Assembly (NCBI GenBank): GCA_007922225.1
Contig: ML679961.1
Coordinates: forward strand, 73,822,890 to 73,886,889
DNA: 64,000 bases
Reading direction: 5' to 3'
DNA from: Emydura subglobosa
Lineage: Eukaryota; Chordata; Testudines; Chelidae
In this document: one piece after another, positions 11,540 through 21,903 of the stretch
How the letters are laid out: every line of letters starts with the position of its first letter
Numbering within the stretch: position 1 is the first letter of the stretch
Notes under the pieces: model-generated
What the model saw: only the letters and a program-made list of their open reading frames with translations
The model's database searches: none
Told to the model about the DNA's origin: nothing
Position numbers and translations under genes: made by a program

Positions 11540-12610
11540 TAGAAATCAGTACGAGCACAATCCCTCTTTAACTTATGTATAAAGGATGTGCCTGAAACAA
11601 TATGCCACAAATTCATTTATGCCAATGAACTGGCACTAGTAATACTGGCCGCAACACTCAAGGAAACAGAAGACATCCTTAATGCTGATGGAAAACTACT
11701 TTCGGTATTGGTGGCTCACATGTAGTCCATCAAAAATGGTGTTGTCAGCTTTCCTTATCATCAGTTCTGAAGTTAAGAGGATGCTGAATGTAAACTTCTG
11801 TAGCAAGGCAATCAACACAGACCTAACCCCTGCTATTTAGGAGTCACCTTTGATGGCAGCCTTACCTATTAAAAACATCTGAAGCAGCTGAGCCACAAAA
11901 CAAAGTGTTATTAATTTCATCCAAAAGCAATCGGATTCTAGCTGGGGTTGTGATGCTTGAACACTATGAACGGCAACATTAGCTTTATTTTATTCTATGA
12001 TTGTGTATCGCGTACCTGTATGGAAAAAGGCTCACACATGGAGCTCGTTGATATCCAGCTTTTAAGCGCTTCCCGGAAGTCCATTCCTCTGCCTTGGCTT
12101 CCAGTCCTCAAACTTTCTTCCTCCAACCATCCAGCAAGAGATGGTTACATTGCATGAGTACAAGAAAGCTCTCACTAACCAAAAGCTCCCACCTCATGGC
12201 AACCTTTTTCTCCCACCTCACACTTGCCTTAAATCCCACTAACTATTCTGGGCAGCTGGAGAAACTCTTTTCTCATGCAGCTTCAGTCCAGAAAACACCT
12301 GGTTNNNNNNNNNNGGAGAAACTCTTTTCTCATGCAGCTTCAGTCCAGAAAACACCTGGTTGATTCAATGGACAGGCTCTGACAAACTATAAGCACTTCA
12401 TAGATGATCCAACCATTGAATCACCTGGTTTCTTGCTCTGTCAAAGACAATGGACTGCCAGCAGCAGTGTTACATGGAAGATGCACCTGATGCACAAATG
12501 AAGAATCAAAGATTTATCAAAGTGTGAATGTTGAGACCTCCAAGCCATCAAACATATTGTGAACAAGTGCTCCATCTTTTCATTTCCAAGAGGTAGTCCA
12601 GGAAAGGTGA
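11540..12610 (+). pseudogene. Decayed non-LTR retrotransposon (RT and C-terminal part)
   Basis: Reading the plus strand across frames gives a run like KDVPETICHKFIYANELALV near 11585. Here FIYANEL stands where non-LTR reverse transcriptases have FIYADDL, the catalytic box. About 90 residues on comes YLGVTFDGSLTY near 11838, a typical downstream RT motif. Further on are a SALPWLP-like stretch near 12090 and, after the assembly gap, a cysteine-containing end (CECWDLQAIKHIVNKC, about 12526-12573) like a C-terminal zinc-knuckle-type segment. Many stops and shifts interrupt it, so it is long dead. It is not CR1; the clade (perhaps Jockey/RTE-like) is uncertain. The catalytic second Asp reads as Glu and the first as Asn. 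Confidence 0.55.
12305..12314. other. Assembly gap of 10 N
   Basis: Ten N bases. The 47 bp to the left (12258-12304) and the 47 bp to the right (12315-12361), both beginning GGAGAAACTCTTTTCTCATG, are identical. This is the signature of unmerged contig ends, not of a biological tandem repeat. Confidence 0.95.
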
Positions 12611-12614
12611 AATT

Positions 12615-13435
12615 GCATCTCCTGAAGTCCTCAAATGGATTTCAAACCTCCTGTAAATGTCGCTATTTCCATACAAAAGAAGAAAAATATCTACATGTAA
12701 TGGGGAAAAAGGATGTCTATATTCTAGACCAACCTCTGAGGCCAGCAGGGAGCATTAGGCAGTGCTGCTGTAACAGCCTTCATGTGTTCCTCTGGTTTAG
12801 AGCAGATGCTCAGTGCCCTGCATTCAGCCAGGCATGCACAGAGTGTGATTGAAAAGTAGCTTTATAGCTGCTCCTAGCACTTCTGCTTAAATATACAGTA
12901 GAAAACAGCACCTCAATCAATAAAACAATCAAACGCATTATGGGTGTCTGCACAGTTAGAGGTAGGCAAGCTGCTGTTTGGCATTCAGAAAGCATGCTCT
13001 CTTTTATAGAGTTAGTTATTGCCAAATGTGTATAAGTAATTGAAGAGCATAAAGGAGAAATGAATGGAATGGAATCTGTAATAAGGGTCTGACTCACAAA
13101 AGAGTTGTAACTGAAACTTTATTTCTTGGCCCCCATCACAGGACCTGACTGACATCAGTATCTACATGCTGCAGTGGTTACTCTTACAATCTTAGTAATG
13201 AATCCCAGCATTAGCTGATTTACTCTTTGATTTTAATAATGCCAAACTATTATAACATGTGTGGGTCACCTTCTGTTACTATGTACTCCTGTTATAACTG
13301 TACCACCATACACTGCCTGTTGATGCTCTGAAGCCTGCAATTGTCAATTGTATCTGAGAAAGAGACAAAAGTGACTAAAATGTAATTAATATCTGAAATT
13401 GCACCAAAAATAGTGTAACTATGGACATATGTGAA
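12615..13435. other. Non-coding stretch
   Basis: Two open frames of about 95 codons (12559-12852 plus, 12810-13097 minus) overlap here, but neither shows a domain. The first starts inside the LINE remnant. No repeat recognised. Confidence 0.4.
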
Positions 13436-13439
13436 ATGT

Positions 13440-13640
13440 CATCACATATGGTAGGCAATAGTCCTCTATATAACACTGGTGAGAATACACCTACCAGCAG
13501 AATACAGTGCTCAATACAGGGTTCTTCAACATCAGGAAGATGTTGACAAATGTGAGGGAATTTACAGAAGAGCAATACAAATGAAGTAGAAAAGCTGGAG
13601 GTATTGACTTCTGATTAAAACAATGAACCTATATGTATAT
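13440..13640 (+). repeat. L3/CR1-like LINE fragment
   Basis: CCTCTATATAACACTGGTGAG near 13463 and CAGAAGAGCAATACAAATGA near 13563 match the part of L3/CR1 elements just after the RT region (the 'LVRPHLEY..' and 'RVQRRATK' coding stretch). Heavily diverged, with no open frame. Confidence 0.5.
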
Positions 13641-14869
13641 AGTAACTTAACTAAACTCTGACCGGTGGAGGCATATCCCATAGCTGCCTACAATTATACA
13701 AAGTGTTGTTCGGGAAACTTCAAGAATGATAAGATTAAATTTAGCAATAGAAAATGTAGGCTGAGGGTCAGGAAAATTATTCTAGTGGTTAAATCTGTTA
13801 ATGAAATCTATCGTGCCAAGGGACATACTGGTAGTCCCATCATTCAAATCATTTATGACCCTTCCCTACCGGACTTGCATGCATATAGCTCCCATGGGGC
13901 CAATGGGAGTTTTGCTAGTGCAACTGCTGTAGGAATGAGTGGAATGGACAAAGCACTAAAATATGCACTGATAAGAATAATCCTACTCAGCTCATCATGG
14001 AACAAAACAAATGACCTACTTGTAATTGGGATCTGCTTTTTAAAATTTCTCTGCACTCTTAGGCAAAACACAGTAATTGCTTGTAACAGGTGTACATATA
14101 AAATATGTAAAATGATACAGGATTTTACTCTGTACAGCATGCATGTCCAGTGTACCTTTTCCAGAAGAAACAGACACCCAGAAACGTAGGGAAGTTCTAA
14201 ACCAGTGCTTTGAGTTTTAAAACAAGTGTTCCACTCACTTTGTTATTACACATACTTGAATGATAGTAAACAGCATTTCTTTCTAGCACAGGATTATTCT
14301 AAGATCAACATCGAAATTAATCAAACTCCCTTGATTAATCAAAATTATATATTATCATCCTGATTGCAATCATCTATCAAAGAATCATTTCCCACTGTAA
14401 TTTAAAAGATACATAATCAGTGCCAAAGAACAAGAAATCCAAGGTCTAGGCAGCCAAAATGCTAGCTGAAAATTACATGGCAAGTGAAAACATGAAAAGG
14501 ACAGGAATAAAACTAGAGCTCACTGGGCCCTAGATGTGTGTCTCTCATACTAGTCACCAGCCCAGATAAATCCCTTCCAGAGCCTAATTAACACATGCAA
14601 TACCTTTTCCTTTATATGTCATTATCAGCACAGAATTTTGTTTAAAGATGTGAATCTTCCTAATAAAAGACTGTAATTATTCATATTTTCTTTATTTTGA
14701 GTGGTTTCAATTCCACTGAGTTTCTATTCCCTTGATAAAAAATAAGAAAATCAGTGGAAGCTTTAACAGGAAATAATTGATACTGGCTCATTGAAAATTA
14801 CAAAGAAGGGCATCTAAAGACTTCTCGATGCCAAGCCCTCTGAGTGTGCAATTCCCTGGCAAGTAGTGA
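13641..14869. other. Non-coding stretch, possible conserved regulatory DNA
   Basis: A 174-codon frame at 13665-14189 and a 95-codon minus frame within it are the longest here, but composition and the lack of any motif argue against a gene. The segment 14215-14420 is unusually rich in TAAT-core words (AATTAATCAAAC, TTGATTAATCAAAA, TACATAATCAG) and free of recognisable repeats, so it might be a conserved non-coding element. Only an alignment could tell. Confidence 0.35.
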
Positions 14870-15190
14870 TCTTTTTTTTTTTCCTCAAAATTTTTTAGGA
14901 ATTGAAAAATTGAAGAAAAAAAATCATTTCAGGCCAAATAAAAGGTTTTGTTTTGATTTTGAAGGTTTTTAAAGTTTTTTTTCCTAAATAAAACTGAAGG
15001 AAATTTAAAACAAAAAATCATTTAAAAATATCAAAACATTTCATTTTGAAAATGTCAGAATAAATGTTTTTACTAACTTGGATTTTTATTTTACAAAACA
15101 ATGTAGTGAACCTGACATGAATTTGCAAAACTTTTGATGTTGAATCTGCATTTTTTGCTGAAAAAAATTTAAAATAAAAAAATTTGCCTA
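14870..15190. repeat. AT-rich hAT-like MITE copy
   Basis: Poly-T/A tracts with TTTCATTTTGAAAATGTCAG near 15038 and GGAATTGAAAAATTGAAG near 14898 give the same vocabulary as the repeats at 3.3-4.0 and 6.4-6.8 kb. No target duplication visible. Confidence 0.4.
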
Positions 15191-15895
15191 CCTCTTCTAA
15201 AGCGTGTGAAGTCTTGTTTTTAAATTGAAATTAGCACAAAATGGCCAACTGTGAAGAAACAGAGCCCTGAGAGATTGAAGAGGCAGCATATAGAAGGCAA
15301 AGTCATAGGTATTACATAGCTAAATACATAACTGCTGAGTATGCCTTTTCTTGCAGCTGTTCCAACATCCCTGCTTTGGAATTGACACCTCCTGATCTTC
15401 ACGGGAATATACGTTTGGGTTTGTGAGATAAGCCTGAGACCAGAATACCATTTGGGATAAAGAGGAAGTGAGAGTTAGAGAAATGCTGGTTTGAGAAGGA
15501 AAGCAAATGAAAACTGCATTTGATTCTTGGGAAAAAAAAAAAAAAAAAGGTTTTACTGAAAAAAGAGAAAGCATTGAAAGACAGGTAAACTGGAGAAAAG
15601 ACAGATGCAAAGTTTAGATCAAGATCATTTTATATCAGTGTAATATTCTCAATTTTGGAAGCTGGATAGGAAGCTGTTTATATATAAGATTCCAAATCAG
15701 GCACCTTATATAAAATAATTCCATATCTGGTGTTGAGATCTAGTTCCCTCTCCTCTTTCCTTTCCTCCGAAGAGGATTTGGATCTGGAATAATACTCCAT
15801 TTCTAGATCCAGTCTGACAACCTCCCCAAGTAAGGATTTCAACAAGGTTCAAATAAAAGGAAAATGGGATGTTTCTGAAGGGAATTTTATACACT
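15191..15895. other. Non-coding stretch with an A run
   Basis: An A run of about 18 lies at 15531-15548. The frames of 60-96 codons on the minus strand (15220-15610, 15706-15990) have no domain. No repeat recognised. Confidence 0.4.
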
Positions 15896-15962
15896 GGGCT
15901 GGATTCTAATCTCAGTGATTTCAATAGAACTACACCAGCATAACAGAAATCAGGATCAATCT
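15896..15962. repeat. Short palindromic MITE copy
   Basis: GGGCTGGATTCTAATCTCAG at the left and CATAACAGAAATCAGGATCA at the right, with GATTTCAATAGAACTACACC in the centre. It resembles the GGCCAGATCCTC palindromic family seen best at 16431-16514. Confidence 0.45.
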
Positions 15963-16130
15963 TGCACTGTTTGATTGTGAAAATAATCATAGGGCACTTA
16001 ATAAGTCAGTCCACAGAAGCATCCAACAAATTTAAAACAATAAATTTACATTAAACTGAAATAATAATAAATGAATTTACTTTTCACTATTTTTGTTTAT
16101 TTATTTTGTTGCTTGGGCTTGTCTACATGA

Positions 16131-16340
16131 GATGTTAGCAAGCAGCAAGCCAGGGTGCAAAGCTACAGTATTCCTTAGTGTACACTGATATACTTCTGTT
16201 TGAAATAGGAGGACATCAAAGCACATTGCAGAACTTTTCATGTGCTGTTGCTGTGTCCGTGCAGCAAGCTAGTCTAATATAGATTCACACATTAGTTTAG
16301 TGCATCAATGTGCCATGCAGAGAAAGCTCCTTGTTATGTT
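16131..16340 (+). mobile_element. MITE fragment, left end only
   Basis: GCTTGTCTACATGAGATGTT near 16127 is a typical left end of a turtle Harbinger-type MITE (GGCTTGTCTACA..). The body (GTTTAGTGCATCAATGTGCC near 16296) is consistent, but I cannot find a matching right end, so the copy is probably truncated. Confidence 0.45.
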
Positions 16341-16430
16341 GTTTTGCACCTCACTCACAGACCATGATACTTGTCAATTTCACTTGCAGTTTGTGTTTGG
16401 CTTTGCTTTTGTGCTTCCAAGAACTGTATG

Positions 16431-16514
16431 GGCCAGATCCTCTGCTATTGTAGATCAGTACAGCTGCATTTAATCAATCCAGCCATACTGATTCATAGCA
16501 ACTGAGGATCTGGT
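16431..16514. repeat. Short palindromic MITE, best copy
   Basis: An 84-bp unit: left GGCCAGATCCTCTGCTATTG, reverse complement of the right end GACCAGATCCTCAGTTGCTA. Arms continue with GATCAGTA..GCTG on both sides, making a near-complete imperfect palindrome. Same family at many other sites in the window. Confidence 0.65.
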
Positions 16515-16996
16515 CACATATATGTATGCATTTATTTCAAATTACAGTTATATTCCATACAGCTACAGCACTAAATGAAATCACAATTTGAAATAAAAAA
16601 TAAACAAATATACAATAATGCTGTTCTGTCTGGAATTCCAGTACGACAGAGGAATATTACCATATGCTTGAAAGCTTCTTCAAATTGTGCGTGTGCGTGT
16701 GTAAATGTTCTTTTGGAGCAGGTGAGAAATCTGTTCTAGCAGCAATTGACTGCAATGAAAGCATCTTCAAAAGTCAGGGTGCAAATGCTGATTTATGATT
16801 GAATGGGTCACCCCTGAAAGGACATATTAGTTTAATTTAATGGTGAAAGGTATGTTGAAAGAAAAGGAATATAAGTAGTGCTCATGTTCTCTGGGTTATA
16901 CACTCTCTCTCTAATCCTATCAACATGGTGATAGCCAGAGTTCAGCACTTAGTAACTGGCCTTTCTTGCCATAAACATAATTTAAGTTGGGAGTTT
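16515..16996. other. Non-coding stretch
   Basis: Contains a short GTGCGTGTGCGTGTGTA run near 16687. Nothing else recognised. Confidence 0.4.
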
Positions 16997-18785
16997 TTAA
17001 GAACATAAGTATGGCCATACTGGATCAGACCAATCATCCATCTAGCCCAGTGTCCTGTTATCTGACAGTGGCTGGTGCCAGATGCTTCAGAAGGAATGAA
17101 CAGATCAAGGCAAAAATGGTGTGATCCATTCTTTGTTGTGCAGTCCCAGCTTCTGGCAGTTAGAATCTGAGGTACACCCAGAGCATAGGTTTGTGCCCCT
17201 GATCATCTTAGCTAATAGCCATTGATGGACTTATCCTTCATGAACTTTTTTTTTTTTTTTAAACACAATTATACTTTTGGCCTTCATAACATCCCATGGC
17301 AATGAATTCTATAGGTTGATTGTGTATTGTGTGAAGAAGTCCTTCCTTTTATGTAATTTAAGCCTGCTGCCTATTAATTTCATTGGGTGATCTCTGGTTC
17401 TTGTGTTATATAATGCTTCCCTATTCACTTTTTCCTCACCATTCATGGTTTTACACTTATATCATATCCCTCCCCCCTTAGCTGTCTCTTTTCTAAGCTG
17501 AACAGTTCCAATCTTTTTACACTCTCCTTGTATGAAAGTGTTCCAGATCCCTAATTATTTTTGATGCCCTTCTCAGTATTTTTTCTAGTTCTAATATATA
17601 TTTTTGAGAAGGGGGTGACCAGAACTGCATGCAGTATTCAAGATGTGGGCATACCATTGATTTATATAGGACATTATGGTATTTTCTGTCTTATTAATCT
17701 TATGAAAATTTCCTAATTGTTCCTAACATTCTGTTAGAGATTTTTTGTTGTTTTGTTTTGTTTTTTAGGTTTTTTTGACAGCCATTTTACATTGAGTGGA
17801 TGTTTTCAGAGACTATCCATGATGACGTCAAGATCTCTTTTTTGAATGATAACTAATTTAGACTCTGTCATTTTGTGCGTACAGTGGGAATTACATTTTC
17901 TCAAAGTACATTATTTTACATTTATCAACATTGAATTTCACATGCATTTTCTTGTCACGTCATCCAGTTTTGTAATTCTTCACAGTCATCTTTGAACTTA
18001 ACTAGTTTAAGTAATTTTGCATCATCTGCAACTTGCAAGCTTTGCCACCTCATTGTTTACTCCTCTTTTGAAATCATTTATGAACATGGTGAACAGCACT
18101 TGTCCCATTACATATCTTTGAGGGACCCACTGTTCACCCCTCTCCTTTCTGAAAACTGACCATTTATTTCTACTCTTTGCTACCTATCTTTTAACCAGAT
18201 GCTGATCCATGAAGACCTTCGCTCTTATGCCATGACTGCTTACTTTGCTAAACAGCCTTTAGTTAGTGTTGTTGTCAAAGGATTTCTGAAAGTTCAACTA
18301 TACAATACCTACTAGATCACCCTTGACCGCGCATTTGCTGACACCTTCAAAGACTTCTAATAGACTGGTGAGCCATGTTTTCTCTTTACAAAAGTCATGC
18401 TGACTCTTCCACAACATATTGTGTTCATCTGTGTGTCTGATAATTCTGTTCTTTTCTATAATTTCAACCAACTTGCCTGGTACTGAAGTTAGGTTTACTG
18501 ACCTGTAATTGCCCGGACTGCCTCTGCAGCCTTATTTAAAAAATCATCATTGCATTAACTATCCTTTAGTCATCTGGTACAGAGGTTAAGTTAAGTGATA
18601 GACTGCATATGACAATTAGTAGTTTCATATTAGAGTTCCTTCTGGGGTGAATACCATGTGATCCTGGTGACTTATTACTGTTTAATTAACCATTTTGTTC
18701 CCAAACCTCCTTTAATGACACCTCAATCTGGGATAAATCCTCAGCTTTGTCAGCAAAAAACAATGGCTCAGGTGCAGGAATCTCC
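16997..18785 (-). pseudogene. CR1-family LINE, 5'-truncated, decayed reverse transcriptase
   Basis: The LINE lies on the minus strand. Its 3' end is at 16997 (GAACATAAGTATGGCCATAC, the reverse of the TTCTTATGTTC-type CR1 end), and the RT region lies to the right. Minus-strand translation of 18072-18128 gives VPQRYVMGQVLFTMFIND, the degenerate form of the CR1 RT motif VPQGSVLGP..LF.IFIND. No frame is intact, because of many stops and small indels including poly-T at 17250. About 1.8 kb of a 4-5 kb element remains. At its 5' edge the homology I recall stops at ATCTCC, where the next repeat begins. Confidence 0.75.
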
Positions 18786-18969
18786 AGGCACAGATGGAAG
18801 GATCGGCCATCTGAAAATCTGTGACTGATTCACCCAAAGACTGTCTCAAATTTGTGGGATAACTATCAAGTTTTGGGATACTCTAAACACTTATTGGAGA
18901 CCAATGAAGTAAAGCTGAAACTGACTCACAGAGACTAAAAGTTACTGGGTCGAGAAACCCTGGGTAACA
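18780..18969 (+). repeat. Possible 5' LTR remnant of the endogenous retrovirus
   Basis: The stretch 18780-18916 (starts ATCTCCAGGCACAGATGGAA) recurs at 27401-27600 near the other end of the retroviral block, in the same orientation. A 63-bp segment (27518-27580) is missing from this copy. It is followed by about 50 bp ending in TAACA and then a primer-binding-site-like sequence, the order expected for the end of a 5' LTR. Against this, the 27.4-kb copy is the inside of an inverted repeat and its right flank does not match. It may instead be a separate repeat family. Confidence 0.4.
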
Positions 18970-18973
18970 GATT

Positions 18974-18992
18974 TGGAGGCCCCAGCAAGGAT
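18974..18992 (+). promoter_or_regulatory. Candidate retroviral primer binding site (tRNA-Gln type)
   Basis: TGGAGGCCCCAGCAAGGAT is close to the complement of the 3' end of tRNA-Gln (TGGAGGTCCCACCGAGAT), about 15 of 18 positions with one inserted base. It lies four bases after a CA dinucleotide, as a PBS does after an LTR. Inference; no RNA evidence. Confidence 0.4.
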
Positions 18993-19850
18993 GGTTGAGA
19001 GGCAGGAGATGGTTGCCACAGATAGTTTGTTGTTGCAATAGGAATTAGAGAACAGCGGGGTAGGGTTGGTCCCTAGATTTCCCATCTTGTAGCTCAGGAG
19101 TCCATTGGGGCTCAGAGCTCAGGTCATAACCTACTCGGGTGAGAGGTTATGTCCATAGAGAAGGGAACATCTAGAAGGATGAAGAAGTTAGACATGGTGC
19201 TGGGAAACAGTTTGATGGATTTTGTGTAGGAGAATAGTGGTAACAGACCCTGGAAGCTCAGTGTCTTCATGGAGTCTTCCTCTAGCTTCATAAATGTTGG
19301 GACATCTGAGTCAGTGCAGAGAAATGGGCATGTCCAAATGTTAGGGCTCAGTTGGGAAAGCAGAAAGGGCTTGTGGATGGTTGCTGTGGTTTTGGATAAA
19401 GAAATAGACCAGTTAAAGGATAGGGACCAGAGGTATGGATTCCCAGATGCTTTGGCCCCTAGAACCCCACTTCTCTTTTAGTTTCTCAGGTTTGTTGTTG
19501 CTGTCTGTGTACTTTAAGTTTTTGTTTTAGGTTTTTCCTTCTTAAATCGTTCTGCACAAACCCTCTTTTCTCCCTGCTTCTGCTTCTTCTCCTTTCTATA
19601 CCCTCCTCTCCCCCCCCACTTCTGCTTTTAAATACACACACCCTGACTGCTGCTTCTTTTTTTCTTTTGTGTGCTTCTTGTTTTAAAGGTTAAGAAAAAT
19701 AATATATTAGCAAAGGAAGGATATTACTGTGTAAGGCTCTTTCACTGGGAAAAGGTGCCGCAGACTCATGGTGCCCAGTTCCCACAAGGGGCGAAGTTGG
19801 GTCCGCTTCTCCCTGAGTACACACAAGGATGGGTAAGGGTGGGAATCATA
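18993..19850 (+). other. Presumed retroviral leader or gag remnant, unassigned
   Basis: Lies between the PBS-like site and the Harbinger insertion. Short frames (70 codons at 19269-19481, 74 codons at 19671-19895) have no recognisable gag domain, and no zinc knuckle was found. A pyrimidine-rich stretch runs at about 19555-19620. Assigned to the retrovirus only by position. Confidence 0.3.
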
Positions 19851-20274
19851 GGCCTGGTCTACACAGGCAACTTAGGTCGACTTAAACACCTTTAATTTGA
19901 TTTAATTACATTCGCGTCTACACTGGCGCCACTGTTAATTCGAATTAAGGTGCCTGTAAAATCGACTTAATTAGACCACCTCTGCAAGTGGCATAGTGCC
20001 TAATTCGAATTTGTTAAATCAATTTAGCATCAGTTTAGATGCAACAGGACTTAAATCGAATTAATTGACCTCCAGAATGTATCCCACAATGCCCCATTTT
20101 GACTGTTCTGGACAGTCATGCTGTGCTGCTCTGTGGTCACACTAGCAGGAAAAGTCCCCTCCCTTCAAGCCCCGGGAAGATTTGAATTTTCATTTCCTGT
20201 GTTTGCTGCCAGCATGGCGAGAGCTTTGCCACTGTTCTCCGCTTGGCTACTGCAAAGACCAAACATGCTCCAGC

Positions 20275-21689
20275 ATGGAGTTGACCAGAGGTCTTAGATC
20301 TCATCGGGCTGTGGGGCGAGGAATCCGTTCCGGCTCAGCTCAGAGCCAGCAAAAGGAATCTGGACATTTATGGGAAGATATCCCAGGGCATGCTGGAGAA
20401 GGGACACCAGAGGGACGCTCAGCAGTGCCGAGTGGAGATCAAGGAGCTGCGCTAGTCCTATCAGAAAGCCAGGGAAGCTAACAGCCGCTCTGGCTCCTCT
20501 CCCAAAACATGCAGGTTCTTTGAGGAGCTGCATGCAATTCTTGGTGGCGATCCCACCACGGTGCCTCCCTGCAGTAACAATATCTCCGCTAGTTCACAGT
20601 CCATGATCAATGAGGGGGACTCCATGGACGAGGAGGAGGAAGCTGTGAAGAGCAGGGTGCAGGAGAGTAGGGAGTCCATTCTCCCAGAAAGTCAGGACTT
20701 ATTCCTGACTCCTGAGCAGTCCACCAGCACACAGGACAGCACAAATGATCCCAGGGAAGGCACATCTGGTGAGTTGTCTTGCTTATTAGCATTTCTGTCC
20801 TTGTACATTGGGGGCGGGGGGGCATGAAGGGAATCTCAGGTGTTTCCTTGACTGTACTGGGTGGTTACCAAGGGATCAGTTTTTTTATGTGATGAGAAAT
20901 GCTACTTTTATCATCAGTTGGTATCACATGGAAAATGTATTGTATGTAATCTGTTATCCCTAGAAAAACTTTTCAGGGGAGAGCTGCCTTGTTCCTCCCT
21001 GCATGGTAGGATTCTTCTCTGCAATCAAGATAGCCATCATCATGGCTTCATGTGTTTTAAGCATAGTCTCTCCCCCCCCCCCCCCCCCCAACCACCACAC
21101 CATCTGCAGTTCCTTTCTGTAAGGGTTTAATATACAAGCAGAGAGAGGAAATCCTTTGCTACATTGTATCATGGTCTCATTATCTAAATAGTTACATTTC
21201 TATCAGCTTCTTCACTATGCTAACTGTGGCTACCTTGTTATTTTTCTTTCATTCTGTAGACACCTCGGCAGTGGACCGACCCTTAAGTAGTGCTGTGGAC
21301 AGACTGTCTCAGATTAGAAAAAGGAAAAAAAAAAAAGCAGAGATGACATGTTTGTGGAGCTCATGAACGCCGCAGAGACAGAGCAAAGAGTGAGGTGGCT
21401 GACCTTGTCCCAGAACATGGGACAAATGCAGGACCATGATCGCAGCACTATGCAGGAGATGCTGCGACTCCTGCAGGACCAGGCAGACTTGCTGTGGCAT
21501 CTTGTGTACCTTCATGAGGAGCGAAGGCAGGACAGAGTCCCGCTGCAGCCCCTCCATAATGCTCCTCAACTGAGGGCTATTCCGCCCTCCCCCACCCCCA
21601 AGAGGTCTCGAAGGAGATTGGCCAGGATGCAGTACGTGCTCTCCTCCACCCCGGTGGAGGCGAGCAGAAAGCTGTGGCGGCCACACTGA
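20275..21689 (+). pseudogene. Harbinger Myb/SANT-like DNA-binding protein, copy 1 (two exons, broken)
   Basis: This is the second protein of a Harbinger element: a trihelix (Myb/SANT-like) factor thought to bind the transposon ends and bring in the transposase. The ATG at 20275 starts MELTRG. A small shift follows, and then one frame runs to the splice site, with DLIGLWGEESVPAQL (helix 1, with its Trp), HQRDAQQCRVEIKELR, one in-frame TAG stop at 20453-20455 (a Gln codon in copy 3), then YQKAREANSRSGSSPKTC and an acidic tail (MDEEEEA, LFLTPEQS). The exon ends at 20768 before GTGAGT. The intron runs to AG at 21258-21259. Exon 2 (21260-21689) encodes a basic, Gln-rich C-terminus (RLSQIRK.., TMQEMLRLLQDQADLL). 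A poly-A length change near 21325 shifts its frame. Confidence 0.8.
20769..21259 (+). other. Intron of the copy-1 Myb-like gene
   Basis: Starts GTGAGTTG and ends TTCATTCTGTAG. Joining exon frames across it keeps the reading phase (G|AC giving Asp, followed by TSAV). It contains a run of about 18 C near 21070. No open frame of its own. Confidence 0.75.
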
Positions 21690-21903
21690 CTGCTGGCCAG
21701 CAAGCTACCATCCTACCTGGAGACAGTGAATGAACCCTCCCCCCCCTGCCCATGACTTAAATGTTCAAAAAAAAAAAGAAAAGTTTTGCATCATTCCAAA
21801 ACGTTTCTTTATTAAATCATATCTTGTTCAGGAGGGATATCAGGAACAGATATGGAAGGGGGGGTGAGGGGATCATCAAAGAAACAACATACAGGAACAG
21901 AAA

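Noticed and set aside
12258..12361. Tandem 47-bp repeat as a biological feature
   Set aside because: The copies are identical and separated exactly by the N gap, so an assembly cause is far more likely.
13665..14189. 174-codon open frame on plus, with a 95-codon frame opposite
   Set aside because: No domain, composition like the surrounding AT-rich DNA, no splice or start context, and both strands are open over the same stretch. Taken as chance.
20607..21172. Minus-strand frames opposite the copy-1 Myb-like gene
   Set aside because: Shadows of exon 1 and of the poly-C part of the intron.
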